64,000 bases of DNA, from assembly GCA_040905265.1 (NCBI GenBank), contig JBBDRW010000187.1:3955-67954 (forward strand), in the 5' to 3' direction. A program made the position numbers and the translations under genes. Under the pieces are notes generated by a model. That model saw only the letters and a program-made list of their open reading frames with translations. It was not told the origin of the DNA and ran no database searches. This DNA is from JBBDRW01 sp040905265 (lineage in GTDB: Bacteria; Bacteroidota; Rhodothermia; Balneolales; Balneolaceae). Below, one piece after another: positions 25,851 through 34,936 of this stretch. Positions within the stretch are counted from its first letter, which is position 1. Each line of letters begins with the position of its first letter.

Positions 25851-26331
25851 ACTCGCCGAGGTTCCGTTCGGATCTTTTCTTTTCAAAAAAAGTTGAGAGA
25901 ATTTGAGCACAGTCCGATTCGAGAACCCCCTGTATAATCTCTGCCTGATGATTCAGTTGTCGGTTGCTGGATATGTTGAACATGGAACCGCAGGCACCGC
26001 TTTTAGCATCCAGTGCTCCGAAAACGACCCGTTTGATTCTTGAAAGAACCAGCGCTCCTGCACACATGGGACATGGTTCAAGTGTCACATACAACGTAGC
26101 ATTTGCAAGATGCTTTTCTCCGGTAGTCATACAGGCTGCTGAGATGGCAATCATTTCGGCGTGTGCCGTTGGGTCATGGAGCTGTTCCACCTGGTTATAC
26201 CCTTTGCCAATAATCTCCTCGTCTGAAACGATGATGGCGCCAACCGGCACTTCACCTCTTCGTGCTGCCTCTTCAGCAAGAAGAAGTGCCTGTTGCATGT
26301 ATCTGTAGTGAATCTCCGGTAGTGAATTCAT
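25849..26331 (-). CDS. tadA: tRNA-specific adenosine deaminase
   Basis: A 160-residue cytidine-deaminase-fold protein with the TadA zinc site: H57 and the proton shuttle E59 (TAHAEM), and C87/C90 (EPCPMCAGAL). The C-terminal FFEKKR helix is typical of TadA. It converts A34 to inosine in tRNA-Arg(ACG), allowing wobble decoding. The start ATG gives the expected N-terminus. It is a single-gene unit convergent with the small membrane protein. Confidence 0.93.
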   Translation of the reverse strand: MNSLPEIHYRYMQQALLLAEEAARRGEVPVGAIIVSDEEIIGKGYNQVEQLHDPTAHAEMIAISAACMTTGEKHLANATLYVTLEPCPMCAGALVLSRIKRVVFGALDAKSGACGSMFNISSNRQLNHQAEIIQGVLESDCAQILSTFFEKKRSERNLGE

Positions 26332-26580
26332 GGCAGGTTCAGGTAAGATAAAAAGATTGACAATGGGCTTATTTTATCACGATTCATTCGTTGATAGTGC
26401 AACTGTATCTGAACGTTGGAGATTCTCCAGGTCATAGACCCGATATTGTAACCGCAGAAAACCGATTTCCATTTCGTTGAGTAATACAGGATATTTTGGG
26501 TATATTTATTCGATGTTTCCTTACTAATTGTTGGGAGACTGGCCGGTTGAATCGGGATTATATATTGCAGGGTCAAGCGC

Positions 26581-27123
26581 ATGAAACAGGTTGAGAATGT
26601 CATGATAGAGTATCTGGCGTCCAATATCCGGACCATTCAAGACTTTCCCAAGAAGGGAATTTCGTTTAAGGATATCACGCCGCTTCTCCAGAACAGTGAA
26701 ACTCTTGAGATGACGTCACAACTACTCGCCAGGCCATTCCGGGGTTTGGGGATCGACTATGTTCTTGGCCTGGAGTCCCGGGGATTTCTGTTTGGTATTC
26801 CTCTTGCTCAGGATCTTCACGCCGGATTTATTCCTGTTCGGAAACCTGACAAGCTTCCCTGGAGTACAAAACAGGTGACCTATGATCTGGAGTATGGACA
26901 GGATGCTCTTGAAATGCATGATGATGCCTTGACATCGGGTTCTAAAGTTGTGATCCATGACGATCTGATTGCAACGGGCGGGACAGCAGCAGCTGCAACC
27001 AGGCTGGCAGTGGAGATGGGTGCGGAAATTGCCGGTTACTCTTTCGTTATGGAGATATCGGCGTTAAATGGCAGGCGGGCATTACAACCGGATGTTCCGG
27101 TGGAGGTTCTCATTCAGGTCTGA
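26581..27123 (+). CDS. apt: Adenine phosphoribosyltransferase
   Basis: A 180-residue type I PRTase. The PRPP-binding signature VVIHDDLIATGGT lies at 123-135. FPKKGISFKDITPLLQ near the N-terminus and the LESRGFLFG segment are standard for Apt. It salvages adenine to AMP. The first ATG (26581) gives an N-terminus 7 residues longer than a second ATG at 26602 (MIEYLASNIRTI), which matches the usual family start, so either may be used. A hairpin at 27148 probably ends the transcript. Confidence 0.94.
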   Translation: MKQVENVMIEYLASNIRTIQDFPKKGISFKDITPLLQNSETLEMTSQLLARPFRGLGIDYVLGLESRGFLFGIPLAQDLHAGFIPVRKPDKLPWSTKQVTYDLEYGQDALEMHDDALTSGSKVVIHDDLIATGGTAAAATRLAVEMGAEIAGYSFVMEISALNGRRALQPDVPVEVLIQV

Positions 27124-27147
27124 ATGTTTTGAACAATACTGGAATCT

Positions 27148-27208
27148 GCATCAGGGTTCTGTCTGCAGGCAGAGAGAACTCTGATGCGAATATTGAAATC
27201 CCTTTTTT
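27148..27208 (+). terminator. Long hairpin downstream of apt
   Basis: GCATCAGGGTTCT (27148-27160) pairs with AGAACTCTGATGC (27175-27187), with one G-U pair, and an inner TCTG/CAGA extends the stem. A T6 run follows 15 nt after the stem. The distance to the T-run is longer than ideal, so it may be a terminator or an RNA-stabilising structure. The lipoprotein gene starts at 27278. Confidence 0.5.
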
Positions 27209-27277
27209 AAACGATCTGATTATTTTTCATGTTACCATCTACATCTGAACTGAAACCACTCACAACCAATAAACATT

Positions 27278-27727
27278 ATGGTACAAAATAAACGAACAGC
27301 ACTGATAACGGGGGTTGTCCTGCTGCTATTAACAGCAGCATGCGGACCGTCTCTTGTAATCCAGGGTGTGGATTACGCACAACCCGTTGAAAGTGTCCTG
27401 ATACCAGGAGATGATCAAACCGTACATGATCAGCGATATGCGATCCGATTCAGTATCGCTCCTCTTTTAGCCGAAGAGGGGGTTGATTCGGTTGACGAGA
27501 TTCGGCTCATTCGAAATTCGAGCGGCTATTACTTTGTAACTGCTGCCGGTTTCACAAACGTATATGTAATGAACGCGGCCGAAAGTGAACTGCAATTGCA
27601 GGCCACGATTGAAATTTCAGGATCGGGCCTTGGTAACCCTGCATTTAATCAACGGGGAGACCATATTGAACTTGTCGACCTCGCTTCAGGTAATGTTTAC
27701 CGAATGAATGAGGAGGAACTACTATGA
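27278..27727 (+). CDS. Unrecognised lipoprotein
   Basis: A 149-residue lipoprotein: the hydrophobic signal ends in LTAACG (Cys near residue 22). The mature part is mostly predicted beta: alternating hydrophobic stretches such as YAIRFSIAPLL, VDEIRLIRNSSGYYFVTAAGFTNVYVMN and LQLQATIEIS. I do not recognise the family. The stop overlaps the ATG of the next gene by 4 nt (ATGA), implying that the two products are made and probably work together. Confidence 0.7.
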   Translation: MVQNKRTALITGVVLLLLTAACGPSLVIQGVDYAQPVESVLIPGDDQTVHDQRYAIRFSIAPLLAEEGVDSVDEIRLIRNSSGYYFVTAAGFTNVYVMNAAESELQLQATIEISGSGLGNPAFNQRGDHIELVDLASGNVYRMNEEELL

Positions 27728-28947
27728 GAATTCGAATCAATCATACAATTTCAATACTTTTCACACTCATGCTGGTTGCAGGGGTCCTGTCCTCAGCGAC
27801 TGCACAGTCGTCCGATTACGAAATTCAGCAAGATTTCAGAGCTGAATACGAGGAACTTGTATCCTGGGTAGACAATGCGGTATCCAGTTCAGATCTGAAT
27901 GAGATCTCGGACAGAATTGATGGGTTCGAAGAGGTGTATACCGAACACGCATCACTGATTAATTCAGCTATTTTTCCCGATACATTCGGTGCCCGGATGT
28001 CAGATCTTCGATCCAGATATACTGCGGCGGTTCAGAACATTGAAACCATCGAACAACTGAATGAGAGGGTAGAGGAGCTTGCCGGGGAGGTAGAACAGCA
28101 GAGAGCACGGCTTGATGAGCTGAATGCACAGGCAGACCAACTGCTTGCCGATATCCAGCAATCGGAAGCCAATGAAGAGCGTCTCTCCGTTCTCGTTGCC
28201 CAGTATCGGCAAAACATTGAGGCAAAGGATGAATTTGTCTCCGGTGTTCTTCAACAGTTGCTGCAGCGTTACCAGTCTCTGGACTCATCGGTAATGGCCG
28301 AACTGTCAGAAGCGAGTGAGCAGCTGGATGATAACCCACTGGATATTATCCGTACCATTCTTGCCGAGTACATCAATCAGACAGATCAGGTCTCCGGCCT
28401 GGAAGCACCCGACTACCTGAGAATGAAGACGCAGCACAATTATTTTCGGGATATCTGGGACAGAATAGGCGAGAATGTAAGCCAGGTTTTTGCATCGGAT
28501 CGATCCGTTCAGGCAGAACAGGAAGTTACGGATCTGTTAAATCAGTGGGATTCCAGCATTGACAACAAACTGTGGAGTGCATTGACAACCGCATTCAACC
28601 AGAATGAAATCACTCTGAATGAGTTTAACAGTTCCACTACGTTCTATAACTCTCTGGAGGCTTATGTTGGGGAAGCAACGGCAGTAAGCCGTGAGGTTAA
28701 CAGTGAGGAAGATTTCGAAAACTTCAGAAACTTCTCAGGATACTGGAACGGGATTGTCAAAAGCCAGTGGGGGGAATATCTGACAAAAGGTGAAGTATTA
28801 ACATTTGATCAGATCTCCTCGATTGACCGGCAACTGGAAGAGTGGAATCAGGCGGCATCTCCCACATCAAACCTGATGCTGATCCTCTTTTTGGTGAGCA
28901 TTGCCGTAATTATCGGGCTGGTCGTGATGCTTGTCTCCAAGAAGTAA
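27724..28947 (+). CDS. Exported coiled-coil protein with C-terminal membrane anchor, unrecognised
   Basis: A 407-residue protein. A signal peptide (about 8-28) is cleaved after an Ala-rich TATAQ stretch. A heptad-like coiled coil spans about 100-160 (IEQLNERVEELAGEVEQQRARLDELNAQADQL). A helical middle region and a C-terminal membrane helix (about 383-404) end in SKK. The chain should therefore be mostly periplasmic and anchored in the inner membrane by its C-terminus. Its ATG overlaps the stop of the lipoprotein gene. It could bridge inner and outer membranes with that lipoprotein, but this is speculation; no known family comes to mind. Confidence 0.7.
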   Translation: MRIRINHTISILFTLMLVAGVLSSATAQSSDYEIQQDFRAEYEELVSWVDNAVSSSDLNEISDRIDGFEEVYTEHASLINSAIFPDTFGARMSDLRSRYTAAVQNIETIEQLNERVEELAGEVEQQRARLDELNAQADQLLADIQQSEANEERLSVLVAQYRQNIEAKDEFVSGVLQQLLQRYQSLDSSVMAELSEASEQLDDNPLDIIRTILAEYINQTDQVSGLEAPDYLRMKTQHNYFRDIWDRIGENVSQVFASDRSVQAEQEVTDLLNQWDSSIDNKLWSALTTAFNQNEITLNEFNSSTTFYNSLEAYVGEATAVSREVNSEEDFENFRNFSGYWNGIVKSQWGEYLTKGEVLTFDQISSIDRQLEEWNQAASPTSNLMLILFLVSIAVIIGLVVMLVSKK

Positions 28948-29022
28948 CCAGGAGATAGCCGGCGAGCCTTCAATCTTGCTTCTTGAAGAGTAACCCTGAT
29001 GTTCTGTCGATCAGACTCAGAT

Positions 29023-29055
29023 AAAAAGCCCTGTAAGCCACAGGGCTTTTTTTTT
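29023..29055. terminator. Rho-independent terminator, probably bidirectional
   Basis: AAGCCCTGT (29026-29034) and ACAGGGCTT (29040-29048) form a perfect 9-bp stem with a 5-nt loop. A T-run follows on one side and an A-run precedes it on the other. It lies between convergent genes ending at 28947 and 29091 and can serve both. Confidence 0.9.
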
Positions 29056-29090
29056 AATCGGCCAGCCATTGTAACGATTTCAGGTGAGTT

Positions 29091-31196
29091 TCAGGGAAGA
29101 GCTGCCGTCCGCCGCAGAATCCACTCGGCTGTCAACAGCAGTGTAACCAGTAGAAACCAGAAGAGGTGTTCAAAAAGATAGCGGTAGTCGGAATGGCGTA
29201 CTTCCACAGCTTCCTGTAACTGGCGCTCTTCAAGTTTCAGGAGGAACTGGCTTTGCAGGTCTCCCTGAAGAGTAGTGCCACCGGTTATGGTTGCAAGCTG
29301 CCCGAGTCGTTCATCACTGCGTTGGGTCTGAATAAATTCGATATTGGATTCAGTTACGGTAAAGGCACCGGACTGTTCATCAATGGCCCGCCCTGTTTTT
29401 CGCGCAGTAGCTTCGTAGAAGTACTCTCCATAGCCAAGGCTTCCTATTTCAAGGTCATAGTTGCCACCGGAGCGGTTCCTCATGGTATGGGCCTGTTCGA
29501 AATCCTGCCCGCCGGACAAAACAACTTCGATGGCCGCTTCCGGTTCAATCTCTCCGGTCTCATTGGTAAGTGATGCTACGAATCGTACCGGTTCTGACTC
29601 CTGAAAGAGGCGTTTGACCGGCTCTATTCTGAGGTTTCTGTGGTCGGGATCCGTACTGGTCCAGGAGGCGAGGTTCAGGAGAAGAGTTTGAGTAAATTCA
29701 CGGAATTCATCCTCCCGGTTTTGTAAATTGCGATACCAGCCGTATCCATTGACCACTGTCCGGCGAATCGAACCGGCCTCCTCGGTAACAATAACCGGAA
29801 GTTCAATATCGGTACCCTCGAATGAAGCCTCAAACAGGCGATCTGCTGTAGGTGGAAGCTGGTATTGCCCCTCTCTTGAACGGATAGGCGACATTCTCTG
29901 AAACGGAACAACCGGTAGTTCCATTACCGGATGAGCAGTGGCATCCCGGCCAGCACGGAGGTAGACGGGGATTGTGTTGCCACTCTGGCCTGAAGAGATG
30001 GGGATCACATAGGAGGTTTCGTCCCCGGATGGAAAGGAGGGGGTTGTAAACTGCAGGACCGGGACACCTTCCAGAAGCGGTTGGAAGCCACTCAGATTGT
30101 TTGGAATCGCTCCGTGGAGGATGATCAGATCCAATTCTCCAGACTCTTCAATTTGATCCAGCGGCCCCTCCATGAAACGGTCTCCAAGCCAGGTTCGGCT
30201 CAGGACTTCAAAACTCTGGTCGGACTGAATGAGATTTCGAATCGCACCGACATCGGGGTGTATTTCAAAAGAGATATGCGCAATTCTGGTTTTATCATCC
30301 AATACATTAATGGCAAATGGCAGCCGGTTGTTCTCCGTGGTCTGTTCTTCATCCATCACCGGGGTAGAAAATTCATACTGTTGCAACCCTGTGTTATCCA
30401 GCGGGATTTCGAATCGTTCTGTAAGGGTGGAGAGTTCACTGCTGAATGTGATAGGCCGGCTCTCCAGAATCTCTCCATCCTTCAATAACTGAAGTTCAGT
30501 TTGAACACCGTCAAAGCCGTTTTGACTTACCGTTATATCAACCGGATGGCGTGTATTCAGATATCCGGTTTCGTTGTGCAGCAGGTCGGTTAACACAATA
30601 TCCCTGGCCTGTGTGGAGTCTCCGACAGGAACGACAAACAGGGGTACAGACAGCTCTCTTGCATGGAAGATCGGGTCACGGCCTTGTGTAATAATTCCGT
30701 CGCTGAAGAGAACGGCCGCCTCTGCCTGCACCGACTGGTCTCTCAGATGACGAATAACTTCATCAAGGTTCGTTGTACTGCCCTCAAGTGATAGTTGCGG
30801 ATCTTCCAGGCTCTCAACCTGGTTGCTGAAGCGATAGAACTGAAATGTTATCTCCTCCATCTCCTCAAACCTGAAACTATCGATCAGCTCCTGGTAGGAT
30901 TCCACTCCCCGGTAGTCGCCACGCAAAACACTCATACTTCTGCTGTCATCCAGATAGACGGCAATTTCAGGGTTTCTGGTTGTCACCTGGTCTGTCCGGA
31001 TATACGGATTTAAAAGCAAGATGATCAGGATGGTGAGAGCGGTGCCCCGCAGTGTGATCAACGTCCATTTTTTCAGCGGCGACCCGCTTGAAAGGGTCGC
31101 ATAACTCCACCAGGAAATTCCCACAGATAGTACGAAGAGAAGTACCAGGATAAGAGTTGAAAAAACCGGGCTGAACCCTTGAAACTGAATCTCCAT
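29091..31196 (-). CDS. VWA-domain inner-membrane protein
   Basis: A 701-residue protein with two N-terminal membrane helices (about 12-30 and 44-63) and one at the C-terminus (about 672-690). A von Willebrand A domain begins near residue 77, with the MIDAS motif DDSRS (83-87) and a later SDG (LFSDGIITQGRD). Beyond it come Ig-like and glutamine-amidotransferase-like regions, as in large Bat-type proteins. It lies 74 nt downstream of a MoxR ATPase, its expected partner. Such MoxR-VWA pairs act as chaperones or regulators at the membrane. The DUF58 gene that usually sits between them is missing here. Confidence 0.8.
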   Translation of the reverse strand: MEIQFQGFSPVFSTLILVLLFVLSVGISWWSYATLSSGSPLKKWTLITLRGTALTILIILLLNPYIRTDQVTTRNPEIAVYLDDSRSMSVLRGDYRGVESYQELIDSFRFEEMEEITFQFYRFSNQVESLEDPQLSLEGSTTNLDEVIRHLRDQSVQAEAAVLFSDGIITQGRDPIFHARELSVPLFVVPVGDSTQARDIVLTDLLHNETGYLNTRHPVDITVSQNGFDGVQTELQLLKDGEILESRPITFSSELSTLTERFEIPLDNTGLQQYEFSTPVMDEEQTTENNRLPFAINVLDDKTRIAHISFEIHPDVGAIRNLIQSDQSFEVLSRTWLGDRFMEGPLDQIEESGELDLIILHGAIPNNLSGFQPLLEGVPVLQFTTPSFPSGDETSYVIPISSGQSGNTIPVYLRAGRDATAHPVMELPVVPFQRMSPIRSREGQYQLPPTADRLFEASFEGTDIELPVIVTEEAGSIRRTVVNGYGWYRNLQNREDEFREFTQTLLLNLASWTSTDPDHRNLRIEPVKRLFQESEPVRFVASLTNETGEIEPEAAIEVVLSGGQDFEQAHTMRNRSGGNYDLEIGSLGYGEYFYEATARKTGRAIDEQSGAFTVTESNIEFIQTQRSDERLGQLATITGGTTLQGDLQSQFLLKLEERQLQEAVEVRHSDYRYLFEHLFWFLLVTLLLTAEWILRRTAALP

Positions 31197-31270
31197 AACT
31201 GAATGTCAGGGTTTGGAAACGGCCTCGTCTATCGTCAAATGGTGTGGCAGAGTGCCTGAACCGGCTTCTG

Positions 31271-32278
31271 TCAGGATAACTTGTCGAGAAGGTTCCGGAT
31301 GATGTCCACACTGTTCAGGCCTTCTGCTTCCGCCGCATAGTTGGTTACAATTCGGTGTCTCAACACCGGTATGGCAAGCGCACGAATATCCTCAGATGTA
31401 ACGTTCACCCTGCCGTGAGCCAACGCCCGTGCCTTTCCGCCAAGGATCAAAAACTGGGATGCACGGGGTCCGGCTCCCCAGCTCAGATATTTATTGACAT
31501 AGTCATCCGCCATTTCGGTATTCGGACGTGTGTAGCTGACAAGCCGGACTGCGCTATCCAGCACATTGTCCGGTACTGGAACTTCAAGTACGATCTGTTG
31601 AAGTTCCAGTATCTGTTCCCTGGTCAGGATCTGCTCAACTTTTTCCTGCCGCAGAGCAGTTGTTTTACTGACGATTGTTTTCTCATCTTGAAAATCGGGA
31701 TAGTCAAGCCAGAGATGAAACATGAACCGGTCAAGTTGTGCCTCCGGTAGTGGATAGGTGCCCTCCTGTTCAATCGGGTTCTGGGTAGCCAGAACAAAAA
31801 AGGGTTCTTCCAGCGGATACGTATGGCCTGCTGCCGTAACGTGATACTCCTGCATTCCTTCCAGAAGTGCGGCCTGGGTTTTGGGTGGAGTCCGGTTGAT
31901 TTCGTCGGCCAGAACGATATTTGCAAATACCGGCCCACGTACAAATTTGAACTGTTTGTGCCCGCTCTGATGGTCCTCTTCTATGATCTCTGTACCGGTA
32001 ATGTCTCCCGGCATCAGGTCCGGTGTAAACTGAATTCGGCTGAATGTAAGGTTAAGGCTTTCAGCAAGGGTTCGGATCAACAGTGTTTTGGCAAGTCCCG
32101 GTACCCCAACCAAAACACAGTGCCCCCTCGAAAAAAGTGCAATCAACAGCTGATCGATGATCTCAGTTTGCCCGACGACCGCTTTTCCGATTTCACTTTT
32201 TATTTTTTGATAGGACTCTGTAAAAAAGTCGACTGCTTCAACCGGGTCAGTTGTTGTCAACGGCGGTCTGGAGCTCAT
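31271..32278 (-). CDS. MoxR-family AAA+ ATPase
   Basis: A 335-residue MoxR protein with Walker A GVPGLAKT (58-65), Walker B and the following motif (IVLADEINRTPPKTQAALLEGMQE), a sensor-1 (FVLATQNPIEQEGTYPLPEAQLDRF) and a C-terminal lid domain (WGAGPRASQFLILGGKARALAHGR). It is expected to act with the VWA protein encoded next to remodel or activate client proteins. The ATG at 32278 lies 32 nt inside the upstream surA-like gene, so translation is probably coupled. Confidence 0.92.
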   Translation of the reverse strand: MSSRPPLTTTDPVEAVDFFTESYQKIKSEIGKAVVGQTEIIDQLLIALFSRGHCVLVGVPGLAKTLLIRTLAESLNLTFSRIQFTPDLMPGDITGTEIIEEDHQSGHKQFKFVRGPVFANIVLADEINRTPPKTQAALLEGMQEYHVTAAGHTYPLEEPFFVLATQNPIEQEGTYPLPEAQLDRFMFHLWLDYPDFQDEKTIVSKTTALRQEKVEQILTREQILELQQIVLEVPVPDNVLDSAVRLVSYTRPNTEMADDYVNKYLSWGAGPRASQFLILGGKARALAHGRVNVTSEDIRALAIPVLRHRIVTNYAAEAEGLNSVDIIRNLLDKLS

Positions 32279-33644
32279 GTAAATCTGGATTTGGTTCTTG
32301 AAATCTGGAGGGGATATCTATCTTGTATTCAATGTAAATCTCATCCCTGAGGTCCTGTAACCACTGGGTAAAGACACGCATTCGCTTCTGTTCCAGTGCG
32401 ATGTTCCGAATCCGGTCATAATCCTGTTCGAGATTGGCCTCGTGTTCTGGTACCAGCCGGTCAAGACGGACTATCCGGAAAGCGCGTTCTGCTGTTTGAG
32501 TCTGAGGATTAAATGCACGTGGTTCCGAAATTTCACCAGGTTCATTTAAAAGCAGGACGATTCGATAGAGTGCCGGGTCGAGTTGATTGATTGCAAGTAA
32601 CCGGTTCAGGGATTGAGGATTCATCATCCGGCCTCCAAGGCCCCGTGTAAATTCATCATCTGAATGTTCTCGTGCCATTTCGGAAAATGAAGCACCGTGG
32701 TTCAGTACACTGTCCCGGATAGCGTTCAATTCCTGGATAGCAGCTTCTTCATCCAGCCCCTCTTCATCAACTCGAATCAGTAAATTATTGGTGTCAATGT
32801 TTTCCCCGACTCTACGGTTCAGGCGAATGAGGTGATATCCGAACGAGGTCTGCACCACTCCTGATATTCCGTCAGGTTCCAGTGCTGCTGCTGCAGCGGA
32901 ATAGGAAGAGACCAGGTCGCTCATTGGAAGCATCCCGAGATGCCCGCCATCATCAGCATCCGGGCTGGAGCTGTGTCTGCGGGCCATCTCTTCGAATGAG
33001 GCACCCTGGTTAATAATAGAGTCTCGGATCGCTTCAATTTTTTCAAGTGCCGCCTGTTCCGCATCAGCAAGTGGTGGAGGTATGATAACAATTTGTGAAA
33101 GAGCGACCTGTTCCGGTATTTGTGGAAGTGAATCGGCTGGAATACTGTTGAAAAACTCAACGACTTCCGGCCGGGTAATATCAACACTATTCAGCCTCTG
33201 CTGCTGCACCTGCTGGATCAGGAACTGTTCCCGGAATTGCTCCCGGTTTTCGGCACGGAGCTGCACGATGCTCTGCCCGAATTGTTGTTCCAGTGCTTCT
33301 TCACTTCCGGCCTGTTGTACAAGCTGTTGAATTCGATCATCCATTTGCCGGTTTACAATATCATCCGAGACGGTTATGGAGTCGATCTCAGCTTTCTCAA
33401 GGAGGACATAGTTGTCAATCATCGACTCCATCACATTGTACCACAGATCTTCACTGAATTCTGCAGACTGGTTCTGCATTCTAAGTTCTCTCATATAGTT
33501 CCGGATCTGGTTGTCAACATCCGATTTGAGAAGGACGCGGTCATTGACCAGTGCGACAACGCGGTCGGAGAGCTCTGCGGACTGGGCAAACAGTGTAGGG
33601 GCAGAGATGAGCAGCAGAAAAAAAAGATGGATCAATGACTTCAT
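32247..33644 (-). CDS. surA: SurA-like periplasmic peptidyl-prolyl isomerase
   Basis: A 465-residue protein with a signal peptide (1-20). The SurA N-terminal chaperone domain follows (RVVALVNDRVLLKSDVDNQI to about 170). Next come two parvulin-type domains, about 180-275 (ALSQIVIIPP; GHLGMLPMSDLV; VQTSFGYHLIRL) and 285-395 (the second is more diverged). A C-terminal helix (about 405-445) completes the SurA fold. SurA escorts outer-membrane proteins across the periplasm. It follows a related PpiC-type lipoprotein gene by 10 nt and overlaps moxR. Confidence 0.9.
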   Translation of the reverse strand: MKSLIHLFFLLLISAPTLFAQSAELSDRVVALVNDRVLLKSDVDNQIRNYMRELRMQNQSAEFSEDLWYNVMESMIDNYVLLEKAEIDSITVSDDIVNRQMDDRIQQLVQQAGSEEALEQQFGQSIVQLRAENREQFREQFLIQQVQQQRLNSVDITRPEVVEFFNSIPADSLPQIPEQVALSQIVIIPPPLADAEQAALEKIEAIRDSIINQGASFEEMARRHSSSPDADDGGHLGMLPMSDLVSSYSAAAAALEPDGISGVVQTSFGYHLIRLNRRVGENIDTNNLLIRVDEEGLDEEAAIQELNAIRDSVLNHGASFSEMAREHSDDEFTRGLGGRMMNPQSLNRLLAINQLDPALYRIVLLLNEPGEISEPRAFNPQTQTAERAFRIVRLDRLVPEHEANLEQDYDRIRNIALEQKRMRVFTQWLQDLRDEIYIEYKIDIPSRFQEPNPDLHELQTAVDNN

Positions 33645-33654
33645 TGGGTCGGGA

Positions 33655-34554
33655 TCAATTGGATTCGATTTCGGTTACTGATGGTGTGAGCGTCGGTACT
33701 TCCCGAACGTTCACCTGTTCGATTTCATTGTTAGCGTCAGCCTGAAGATAAAGATTCCTTATATAGGAATTAAAAAGTCGCTGTTTTTTTTCCATTTTCA
33801 GCCACTCGACAATTTGACTGATCAACCAGTCGAGGTCGGGATGGTCACCCTCTTCCATCCGTTCCGTTAACTGGACGAAGTGAAAACCGTTCCCATGCTG
33901 GTGGATCGGAGTAATCTCCATAATACCAATCCGGTCCATATACTGGTTCATAACCGGAATATCCGCGGCCGCCATCGAGACCGGAAAAAAATGTTCTGAT
34001 TGACGCAGCTGAAGGCCGGGATTGATGCTGTACTGCTCTGTAACATCCGGCCATGAGATGCCACGAAGAAGCGCCTGCCGTGCATTCTCGGCGTCCGTCC
34101 GGGTTCGGGTTGTCAGATGTCGGAACTTGACATGCCGTTCATTCAGGACAAACCTGTCCTTGTGTGTTTCGTAATAGGCCTGAGCTTCCTCCCGGGTGAC
34201 GTCAGTATCAGCATCGCTTTGGGAAAAAAGCATCTCGCGAAGGGCATTCTCAAGTAATTGTGAGCGCAGGCGTTCAAATCGCCGCTGTAGTTCGGGATTT
34301 TCATCCAGGCCGATTCTGAGGGCTTCCTGGAGAAGAATTTGTCGGTCGATCCACGAAGATTGGTAGTTTTCCATCGCCTGCAGGGTATCCTGCTGCAATA
34401 CAGATTTCGGAATTTCAGAAAGGGCTTGTTCCAGAGTCAGCACCTGATCTCCGACTCGCGCCAGTACTTCACTCTCTCTGTTTACATCACGATCACTGCA
34501 GCCGGCAATGACCAGACAGAGAATAAGGCATCGTAACAGAATTGTCATTCGCAT
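33655..34554 (-). CDS. SurA/PpiC-like lipoprotein chaperone
   Basis: A 299-residue lipoprotein (lipobox VIAGC, C19). It has a SurA-type N-terminal domain (VLARVGDQVLTLEQALSEIP, DRQILLQEALRIGL) and a parvulin-like region (HVKFRHLTTRTRTDAENARQALLRGISW to FHFVQLTER) that is short and lacks several usual active-site residues, so isomerase activity is doubtful. It is likely a membrane-anchored folding factor. The gene is first in the operon with surA, moxR and the VWA gene. Confidence 0.82.
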   Translation of the reverse strand: MRMTILLRCLILCLVIAGCSDRDVNRESEVLARVGDQVLTLEQALSEIPKSVLQQDTLQAMENYQSSWIDRQILLQEALRIGLDENPELQRRFERLRSQLLENALREMLFSQSDADTDVTREEAQAYYETHKDRFVLNERHVKFRHLTTRTRTDAENARQALLRGISWPDVTEQYSINPGLQLRQSEHFFPVSMAAADIPVMNQYMDRIGIMEITPIHQHGNGFHFVQLTERMEEGDHPDLDWLISQIVEWLKMEKKQRLFNSYIRNLYLQADANNEIEQVNVREVPTLTPSVTEIESN

Positions 34555-34936
34555 ATCAGGTTTGGTAAACGGTTAAAACCGAAATCTGGTATCTCTGTGA
34601 AAATCTCCTAAAAATCTGATGCATCCAAATGGATTCAGAGGATTCCAAAAGCGGGACAGATCTGCAGATGATGCGTGTGTATTCCGGTTAGGGAGTTTAC
34701 TTGTTCCTGCTTTCGAGTTGAACGAATGCATGCAGGTATCTGAATGGTCTGTGAGAAACTTGCTGTACGATTTCGTACCTTTTTCAGGAGCCGGCCCGGT
34801 ACACTTCTGACTTTTTTTTCGGAACAGAGTGTAATGCAAATCGCCAGAGTCAATTCTCTCCACAAGGCTCTCAGTACCAGGCATACTCCGAGATTCATCG
34901 GGATAATGACATGGGTCTCTTTCAGGAAAGTTAAAA
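34555..34936. other. Intergenic region with no identified gene
   Basis: These 382 nt separate two divergent genes. No frame here has a family match or convincing codon use, and I found no strong hairpin. It should contain the promoters of both genes, but I could not identify clear -35/-10 boxes. Confidence 0.6.
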
